A DNA stretch of 64,000 nt, taken from JAJTDS01 sp964202895. GTDB taxonomy: Bacteria; Pseudomonadota; Alphaproteobacteria; Rickettsiales; UBA1997. The DNA is taken from NCBI GenBank assembly GCA_964202895.1, contig CAXNJM010000001.1, positions 248,001 through 312,000 of the forward strand, written 5' to 3'. The notes under the pieces are model-generated. The model saw only the letters and a list, made by a program, of their open reading frames with translations. It ran no database searches and was not told where the DNA came from. Below, one piece after another: positions 8,267 to 13,978 of the stretch. The translations under genes were made by a program, and so were the position numbers. Position 1 is the stretch's first letter; each line of letters begins with the position of its first letter.

Positions 8267-9028
8267 ATGAAAAACAAGTCAGCAATAAAATCTATTATTC
8301 TTTCGATGGCTATTTTAGGCTTGTCATCTTGTGCTAAAAACTGGAGCTACGAAGGTTCTTCATCTCCAGAATTTTGGCACAAGATTAATAAAGAATATAA
8401 ATTTTGTAAAATTGGCTACAATCAATCGCCAATTGATATCGTTAATCAAAAGTTTAATAAAATTGATTTTGAAATTATTAATAATAAAGATATTGCTGTT
8501 AAGGCAAATCAAGAGCATAATTTTATCAAATTCAATATTGAAGATAGCTCGGAAATAAAATTTCGTAATAAAATTTATAAAGCTAAGCATATTATATTTC
8601 GTCATCCTAGCGAGCATTTTGTAAATAGCGAACAGCATTCTATTGAAATGCAAATATCATATAAAAGTGAAGATGATCAATATTTTCAATTGGCTATCTT
8701 TCTAGAATTAGATAAAAAAAATCATGAAATTGATAATAAAAATCTAGAGCCGATAATTAATCTGCCAGCAATCAATTTGATTGAGAAGCAAGAAAAACAA
8801 TTAAACGAATATAAAATAAATTTAGGCAATTTTATTAATTTAAAAGACAAAGTATTTGCTTATGAAGGCTCTCTTACAAACCCTCCCTGCACTGAAAGTG
8901 TAAAATGGAGAATATTTAAAAAGCCAATAATAATCTCTAAAAGTCAAATGAATAAAATAATTAAATTGGCTCTTTTTAATAAATCGAATAACCGTCCATT
9001 GCAAAAATTTAATCCTTCGCAATACTAA
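8267..9028 (+). CDS. Alpha-carbonic anhydrase-like lipoprotein lacking zinc ligands
   Basis: 253 residues. The N terminus is a lipoprotein signal with lipobox LSSC (Cys22). The mature part follows the alpha-carbonic anhydrase fold: NWSYEG, C47 with GYNQSPIDI, RHPSEH (112-117), YEGSLTNPPC (Cys208, the expected disulphide partner), and a late NNRPLQ. Aligned on PSEH and on the conserved Glu127, the three zinc histidines of the family (H94, H96, H119 in human CA II numbering) are replaced by Ile110, Arg112 and Gln129. CO2 hydration is therefore unlikely. Similar ligand-free relatives are known in animals as carbonic-anhydrase-related proteins, with binding roles. A periplasmic or outer-membrane binding role is inference. 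It follows fbaB by 8 bases. Confidence 0.85.
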   Translation: MKNKSAIKSIILSMAILGLSSCAKNWSYEGSSSPEFWHKINKEYKFCKIGYNQSPIDIVNQKFNKIDFEIINNKDIAVKANQEHNFIKFNIEDSSEIKFRNKIYKAKHIIFRHPSEHFVNSEQHSIEMQISYKSEDDQYFQLAIFLELDKKNHEIDNKNLEPIINLPAINLIEKQEKQLNEYKINLGNFINLKDKVFAYEGSLTNPPCTESVKWRIFKKPIIISKSQMNKIIKLALFNKSNNRPLQKFNPSQY

Positions 9029-9195
9029 TTATAATTAATTGGTTTATTATAAATAATCTCCACCTCCTTCTTGTTAAATGAAAAGCTGAACCGCTAGATT
9101 TTTCCTCTTCCGCCAGCAATAAATCAACTAACTTTTGACAGCTAGTGATTTCTACTCCATGCCTATTGCCAGAAGCATTAGAAATATTATTTTTT
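9012..9195 (-). pseudogene. Possible degraded coding remnant
   Basis: On the minus strand this stretch reads without a stop for about 60 codons, but has no usable ATG at its head. It contains the protein-like strings SGNRHGVEITSCQKLVDLLL and SGSAFHLTRRRWRLF. Base composition is less AT-rich than the flanks, consistent with former coding sequence or an inserted element. It runs against the end of the carbonic-anhydrase-like gene. I do not recognise the family; it could equally be a repeat element. Confidence 0.3.
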
Positions 9196-9369
9196 TGTAC
9201 TTAATTAAATTTGATTAAAATTTTTCTTGATTTATTAAAAAAATAATTTAGATAGATTAACTTTAATTATAAAGCTGATTTTTACTAGAAATTAATAAAT
9301 TTGAATAAAATATCTTAAAACCGCTTGTTAATTTATAATTAATCAATAAAAACATTTTAAATTATAATC
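9029..9369. other. 341-base gap upstream of atpD with a possible gene remnant
   Basis: The right half (about 9200-9369) is plain AT-rich leader and presumably carries the atpD promoter, though no strong -35/-10 pair stands out. The left part (9050-9195) is richer in G+C and open on the minus strand; it is described separately. Confidence 0.5.
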
Positions 9370-10818
9370 ATGAAAAATCTAGGGGCAAATCTAGGGGCAA
9401 ATAAAGGAAAAATAACTCAAGTAATATCTGCGGTTGTTGATGTTGAATTTGAAAATGGTGAAATACCAGCAATTTACAATGCTCTTGAGTGCATAAATGA
9501 AGGCAAAAAATTAACTCTTGAAGTTGCATTGCATATTGGCGAAAGAACCGTAAGAGCGATTGCCATGGATTCAACAGACGGTCTTGTTAGGGGTCTTGAA
9601 GTAGTTGACACTGGTCAACCTATTTTAGTTCCAGTTGGAGAATCCACACTCGGTAGAATTATGAATGTTATTGGTGAACCAATTGATGAGAAAGGGCCAA
9701 TTAATTTTAAAGAAAAATCCTCTATTCATCGCTCTGCTCCTGAGTTATCAGAACAATCAACCGAAACAGAAATATTAGTAACTGGAATTAAAGTAATAGA
9801 TCTACTTGCTCCTTATTCTAAAGGCGGTAAAATTGGTTTATTTGGTGGTGCTGGAGTAGGAAAAACAGTATTAATTATGGAGCTTATCAACAATGTTGCA
9901 AAAGCACATAGCGGTTATTCTGTTTTTGCTGGGGTTGGTGAAAGAACTCGTGAAGGAAACGATTTATACCACGAGATGATGGATTCTGGAGTTATTGATG
10001 TCAATAACCTTAGCAACTCTAAAGTTGCATTAGTATACGGTCAAATGAATGAGCCACCTGGAGCAAGAGCAAGAGTTGCCTTAACTGGATTAACTCAAGC
10101 AGAATATTTCCGCGATAAAGAAAATAGGGATGTATTATTTTTTGTTGATAACATATTCCGTTTCACTCAAGCTGGTTCAGAAGTTTCCGCTCTACTCGGA
10201 AGAATTCCTTCTGCGGTTGGATACCAACCAACACTAGCAACAGAAATGGGTAAAATGCAAGAAAGAATCACCTCAACAAAAAGCGGTTCAATCACTTCGG
10301 TGCAAGCAATATATGTTCCTGCCGACGATCTAACCGATCCAGCTCCCGCAACATCATTCTCGCATCTTGATGCGACAACCGTTCTTTCTCGTCAAATTGC
10401 AGAAATAGGAATCTATCCTGCTGTCGATCCTCTTGACTCAACCTCTAGAATACTTGACCCTAGAATAGTTGGCGAAGAGCATTATCAAGTTGCAAGAGAA
10501 GTGCAGAAAATTTTACAAGCATATAAATCACTGCAAGATATTATTGCAATATTAGGTATGGATGAATTATCGGAAGAAGATAAAATGACAGTGGCTAGAG
10601 CTAGAAAAATTCAAAGATTCTTATCTCAACCATTCCATGTTGCAGAAGTTTTTACAGGCGCACCAGGTAAATTAGTTTCTCTAAAAGACACCATTAGTAG
10701 CTTTAAAGCGATATGCGAAGGAAAATACGATCACCTTCCCGAATCTGCATTCTATATGGTTGGAAATATAGAAGAAGCAATTGCAAAAGGTGAAAAACTA
10801 CTTAAAGAAGCAAAATAA
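9370..10818 (+). CDS. atpD: ATP synthase F1 subunit beta
   Basis: Catalytic subunit of the F1 sector. The 482 residues are of normal length, with Walker A GGAGVGKT near residue 155, the conserved VGERTREGNDLY, the Walker B region DVLFFVDNIFRFTQAGSEVS, and the beta signature PADDLTDPAP. The N terminus contains a short duplication, LGANLGAN, before GKITQVISAVVDVEF. It overlaps atpC by one base (TAATG), implying translational coupling. The other F1 genes atpH, atpA and atpG are 40 kb away at 50757-53786, so the F1 cluster is split. The call is certain. Confidence 0.99.
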   Translation: MKNLGANLGANKGKITQVISAVVDVEFENGEIPAIYNALECINEGKKLTLEVALHIGERTVRAIAMDSTDGLVRGLEVVDTGQPILVPVGESTLGRIMNVIGEPIDEKGPINFKEKSSIHRSAPELSEQSTETEILVTGIKVIDLLAPYSKGGKIGLFGGAGVGKTVLIMELINNVAKAHSGYSVFAGVGERTREGNDLYHEMMDSGVIDVNNLSNSKVALVYGQMNEPPGARARVALTGLTQAEYFRDKENRDVLFFVDNIFRFTQAGSEVSALLGRIPSAVGYQPTLATEMGKMQERITSTKSGSITSVQAIYVPADDLTDPAPATSFSHLDATTVLSRQIAEIGIYPAVDPLDSTSRILDPRIVGEEHYQVAREVQKILQAYKSLQDIIAILGMDELSEEDKMTVARARKIQRFLSQPFHVAEVFTGAPGKLVSLKDTISSFKAICEGKYDHLPESAFYMVGNIEEAIAKGEKLLKEAK

Positions 10819-11069
10819 TGTCAATAAACATTGAAATTACAACCCCTAAAGAGATATCTTTTAAAGGCTCTTGTTATCTCGTAATATTGCCAACAATTAG
10901 CGGTGAAGTTGGAATTATGCAAGGTCATGAATCTTTTGTTTCAAGGCTTTGCGAAGGAGAAATAAAACTATACAATCAATCAGAAGAAATAGTGGAAATT
11001 TTTAAAATAACTGGTGGTTTTTGCAAGATAAATGATTACAATAATCTATCAATATTAACCGACGAATAA
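10818..11069 (+). CDS. atpC: ATP synthase F1 subunit epsilon, short form
   Basis: 83 residues that cover only the N-terminal beta-sandwich of subunit epsilon (ITTPKEISFKG, GEVGIMQGHE, FKITGGFCKI, LSILTDE). The usual length is about 130, with a C-terminal helical hairpin that can inhibit ATP hydrolysis. Here the stop follows directly after the beta-sandwich. The next bases read in any frame give no recognisable hairpin remnant, so this looks like a genuine short form rather than a fresh frameshift. Short epsilons occur in some other lineages. It starts on the stop codon of atpD and follows it in the classical DC order. Confidence 0.9.
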   Translation: MSINIEITTPKEISFKGSCYLVILPTISGEVGIMQGHESFVSRLCEGEIKLYNQSEEIVEIFKITGGFCKINDYNNLSILTDE

Positions 11070-11071
11070 AG

Positions 11072-11122
11072 GCTTTTTAATTGTTTGGCAATATTTAAAA
11101 TCGCTAAACAATTAAAAATAGC
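11072..11122 (+). terminator. Long hairpin between atpC and glpX
   Basis: The 5' arm TTTTTAATTGTTTGGC pairs with GCTAAACAATTAAAAA through 16 positions with a single G-T pair and a 13-base loop; the outer GC/GC extends it with one bulge. It lies three bases after the atpC stop. There is no downstream T run, so it may terminate, stabilise the atpDC message 3' end, or both. Confidence 0.45.
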
Positions 11123-11143
11123 ATAATTTACTACAAAATAAAA

Positions 11144-12151
11144 ATGCAAAAAGAAGCAAATCTACCATTTAATAAATCAATAGCACCTCTTCTAAATGAT
11201 ATTCTTGAAGTTGTAGAGCAGGCATCAATATCCTGTTATGATTGGATAGGTAAAGGAGATAATCACCTTGCAGATCAAGCTGCGGTCAACTCAATGAGGT
11301 TAAGTTTAAATAAAATGCCAATTAGTGGTAGAATAGTAATTGGCGAAGGAGAAAGAGACGAAGCCCCAATGCTTTATATTGGAGAAAAAGTAGGTCTTTA
11401 CAAAGAAAACCCTAATCAAAGCCCGTTTCCTGAAATAGATATTGCTCTTGATCCTCTTGAAGGAACAACAATTTGTGCTAATAATGCCCCAAATTCATTA
11501 GCAGTATGTGCATTTACAACAAGAGGCTCTTTTCTTCATGCTCCAGATGTATACATGGAAAAAATTGCAATTGGTCCAAATTTACCAGAGGGAGTGATTG
11601 ATCTTGATAATTCTGTTTTTAATAATCTAAAAAATCTTGCATTGGCTAAAAAATGCAACATAAGCGATTTAACCGCGATAATCCTAGAGAGATCTCGTCA
11701 TAAAGAGTTAATAGCAAAGGTTCGTGAAGCGGGAGCAAGGATTAGTCTAATTGGTGATGGTGATATTGCTGGAGTTATATCTTGTGCCAATAAAGATGCA
11801 AACGGTGACATATATCTTGGTAGTGGTGGTGCTCCAGAAGGAGTTCTGGGTGCATCTGCATTAAGAATAATGGGCGGACAAATTTTTGGTAGATTAATAT
11901 TCGGCGGAGATTTAAAGCAAATTAATAGAGCCAAAAATATGGGTATTTCTGATGTTAACAAAAAATATGATATCTTTGATATGACTGGTGGAAAAGAAAA
12001 TAATCAAATTATCTTTGCTTGCTCTGGAGTTACAAATGGCGATATGGTTGATGGAGTAATAAAATGCAAAAATTTTATCAAAGTAAATTCTTTAATTATG
12101 AATCTTGAAAAAAAGCAAATTCATAATATTGAAACTAAGTTTTTAATATAA
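11144..12151 (+). CDS. glpX: Fructose-1,6-bisphosphatase, class II
   Basis: Hydrolyses fructose-1,6-bisphosphate to fructose-6-phosphate, the committed gluconeogenic step. The 335 residues carry the GlpX metal and substrate signatures: KGDNHLADQAAVNSMR near residue 37, GEGERDEAPMLYIGE near 67, and IALDPLEGTTICA near 105, followed by GSGGAPEGVLGASALR. The length is normal. With fbaB upstream and pgi elsewhere it makes a coherent route from triose phosphates to hexose phosphates, useful for cell-wall sugar synthesis. It is separated from atpC by a hairpin, so it may have its own promoter; secB follows after 29 bases. Confidence 0.95.
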   Translation: MQKEANLPFNKSIAPLLNDILEVVEQASISCYDWIGKGDNHLADQAAVNSMRLSLNKMPISGRIVIGEGERDEAPMLYIGEKVGLYKENPNQSPFPEIDIALDPLEGTTICANNAPNSLAVCAFTTRGSFLHAPDVYMEKIAIGPNLPEGVIDLDNSVFNNLKNLALAKKCNISDLTAIILERSRHKELIAKVREAGARISLIGDGDIAGVISCANKDANGDIYLGSGGAPEGVLGASALRIMGGQIFGRLIFGGDLKQINRAKNMGISDVNKKYDIFDMTGGKENNQIIFACSGVTNGDMVDGVIKCKNFIKVNSLIMNLEKKQIHNIETKFLI

Positions 12152-12180
12152 CGGCAAACTAAAATCATAAAAGGAGAAAA

Positions 12181-12672
12181 ATGAGCTCTATAAGCATAAT
12201 AAATCAATATATAAAAGATTTATCAATTGAACTGCCACATTCACCGCAAATATTCTTAAAACAATACGGAAAGCCAAATATTAACATTTCTATCGATATA
12301 GATGCTAAAAAATTAATTAACGACGAAAATAAAGAAGAAGATAAAAAAATTTTTGAGGTTATACTTAAAATATCAGCAGAAGCTACTATAGCATCTGAAT
12401 CCAAAGATAATTCAAAAAAAGAAGAAAAATTATTTATTCTTGAAATATCTTATGCAGGATTATTCCAAATTAACGAAGAAAATTCAGAAATAATTGAGCA
12501 AATATTATTAATTTATTGCCCCAATTTATTATTTCCATTCTTAAGAAGAATAGCTTCCAATGTTGTTGGAGATGCTGGATTGCCTCCTTTGATGCTAGAG
12601 CCAATTGATTTTAATGATTTATATAATCGCAGAGTAAAACAAAACAAAGAAGAAGATAAGCAAATCAATTAA
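12181..12672 (+). CDS. secB: Protein-export chaperone SecB
   Basis: Tetrameric cytoplasmic chaperone that holds precursors unfolded and hands them to SecA. The 163 residues show the family pattern: IINQYIKDLSIELPHSP at the start, LEISYAGLFQI in the middle, and CPNLLFPFLRRIASN then GLPPLMLEPIDFNDLY at the end. The acidic insert around residues 42-85 is somewhat long. The start is supported by AAGGAG at 12171-12176, one of the few clear Shine-Dalgarno sequences in this stretch. It lies behind glpX; a hairpin (12673-12709) follows its stop codon. Confidence 0.95.
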   Translation: MSSISIINQYIKDLSIELPHSPQIFLKQYGKPNINISIDIDAKKLINDENKEEDKKIFEVILKISAEATIASESKDNSKKEEKLFILEISYAGLFQINEENSEIIEQILLIYCPNLLFPFLRRIASNVVGDAGLPPLMLEPIDFNDLYNRRVKQNKEEDKQIN

Positions 12673-12709
12673 AATTTATATTTTTATTTATAATCAAAAA
12701 ATATAAATT
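12673..12709 (+). terminator. Perfect 13-bp AT hairpin after secB
   Basis: AATTTATATTTTT (12673-12685) and AAAAATATAAATT (12697-12709) are exact inverted repeats around an 11-base loop, starting right after the secB stop. The stem is pure A+T and no T run follows. It is a likely mRNA 3'-end structure. Confidence 0.4.
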
Positions 12710-12747
12710 CATAAAGAATAATTTTTTACGACATTTACAATTAAATT

Positions 12748-13911
12748 ATGAAAAAAATTAATCTCCCTTTGTTATTTTTATTGTTATTGCTACCTAACTT
12801 ATTGAGTGCTAAAGAGTATTATAAATTTGACAAAAATCATACTAGCATAACTTGGCAAGTTAGTCATTTCGGATTCTCTAGCCCATCTGGAAAATTTGTT
12901 GATGTTGACGGAGGTTTTTTTATAAACAAAGCAAAATTACAAGAGAGTTGGGTTAATATAAATATAAATATCAATAACATATCAACAGGAATCGCAAAAT
13001 TTGATGAGCATTTAAAAGGAATAGATTTTTTTGATGCAAAACATTTTCCAAATGCTAATTTTCAAAGCACTAAGATTGAAAATATTAATAAAAATTCAGC
13101 AAAAATAATTGGCAACTTAACTATAAAAAACGTCATTAAAGAAGTAACTTTAAATATAAAACTTAACAAAATTGGAATTAACCCATTTACTCAAAAGAAA
13201 ACCGCAGGATTTAGCGGGGAAACATCCTTCAAAAGAAGCGATTTCGGTATTAATTTTGCCATTCCGGGAGTTTCAGATACAGTAAAAATTTATATTGAAG
13301 CAGAGGGTAATTTATCAGAAACACCAAAAGATATATCAAAAATAAAAAATTATAAACAAAAAGAAGAGCTTTCCAATCAAGAAAAAGTTGCTAAAAAAAT
13401 GAAGATAAAAGAATGGAATATCATTGATTCAAAAAGCTCAATTGAAATTTTAACAAATCAAAATAAAAGTTCAATTAATGGAAATTTTAAAAAATTTTCA
13501 GGCAAAATATTCTTTGATCAGCTATTTCCGACATATAGCTTTATTGAATTTGAGGTTGATACTAATTCTATTGAATTAAGCTTCGAAGAAGCGGTAGAAG
13601 CTGTTAAAAATAATATTTGGCTTGATAGCATTAAATTTCCTAAGGCACTTTTTCGCTCTACCTCAATAGCAAAAATTAGTGATAAAAAATTTTTACTATC
13701 AGGAGTATTGACAATTAAAGGCATTTCCAGAAATATCAGCACAACATTTAATTTACAAGAGATTAACTCCAGAGAATTAATTGCAGAGGGAGATTTTACT
13801 ATTAATCGTCTAGATTTTGGCATCGGAAACAATAAAGATAATCAGTCAAAATCTATAGATCAATTAGTTGTAATAAAATTCAGAATTGCCGGAGAAAATA
13901 TATTATTTTAA
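12748..13911 (+). CDS. Secreted protein with two tandem YceI domains
   Basis: 387 residues. Residues 1-21 form a signal peptide ending LLSAKEYY. Residues 22-190 are a standard YceI lipocalin-like domain (FDKNHTSITWQVSHFGFS, DFFDAKHFPNANFQST, FKRSDFGINFAIPGVSD). A charged linker (195-220) leads to a second, more diverged copy at about 221-386 (SKSSIEILT, WLDSIKFPKALFRSTSI, FTINRLDFGIGNN). YceI proteins are periplasmic and bind isoprenoid-type ligands; most are single-domain proteins of about 190 residues. The second copy keeps the fold landmarks but not the sequence of the first, suggesting an old duplication with divergent binding. valS starts 68 bases downstream. Confidence 0.88.
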   Translation: MKKINLPLLFLLLLLPNLLSAKEYYKFDKNHTSITWQVSHFGFSSPSGKFVDVDGGFFINKAKLQESWVNINININNISTGIAKFDEHLKGIDFFDAKHFPNANFQSTKIENINKNSAKIIGNLTIKNVIKEVTLNIKLNKIGINPFTQKKTAGFSGETSFKRSDFGINFAIPGVSDTVKIYIEAEGNLSETPKDISKIKNYKQKEELSNQEKVAKKMKIKEWNIIDSKSSIEILTNQNKSSINGNFKKFSGKIFFDQLFPTYSFIEFEVDTNSIELSFEEAVEAVKNNIWLDSIKFPKALFRSTSIAKISDKKFLLSGVLTIKGISRNISTTFNLQEINSRELIAEGDFTINRLDFGIGNNKDNQSKSIDQLVVIKFRIAGENILF

Positions 13912-13978
13912 TTTTTTCTCAATCAAATGGTTATATCGCAACACAATCATTACTTATCGCATTAAATTATATTTTAAA

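Noticed and set aside
8267..9028. Active periplasmic carbonic anhydrase
   Set aside because: All three expected zinc histidines are replaced when aligned on PSEH and on Glu127.
13886..13978. Longer N terminus for valS starting at 13886
   Set aside because: It would overlap the YceI gene, and the added 31 residues (MPEKIYYFNFF…) are hydrophobic and not ValRS-like; the ATG at 13979 is preferred.
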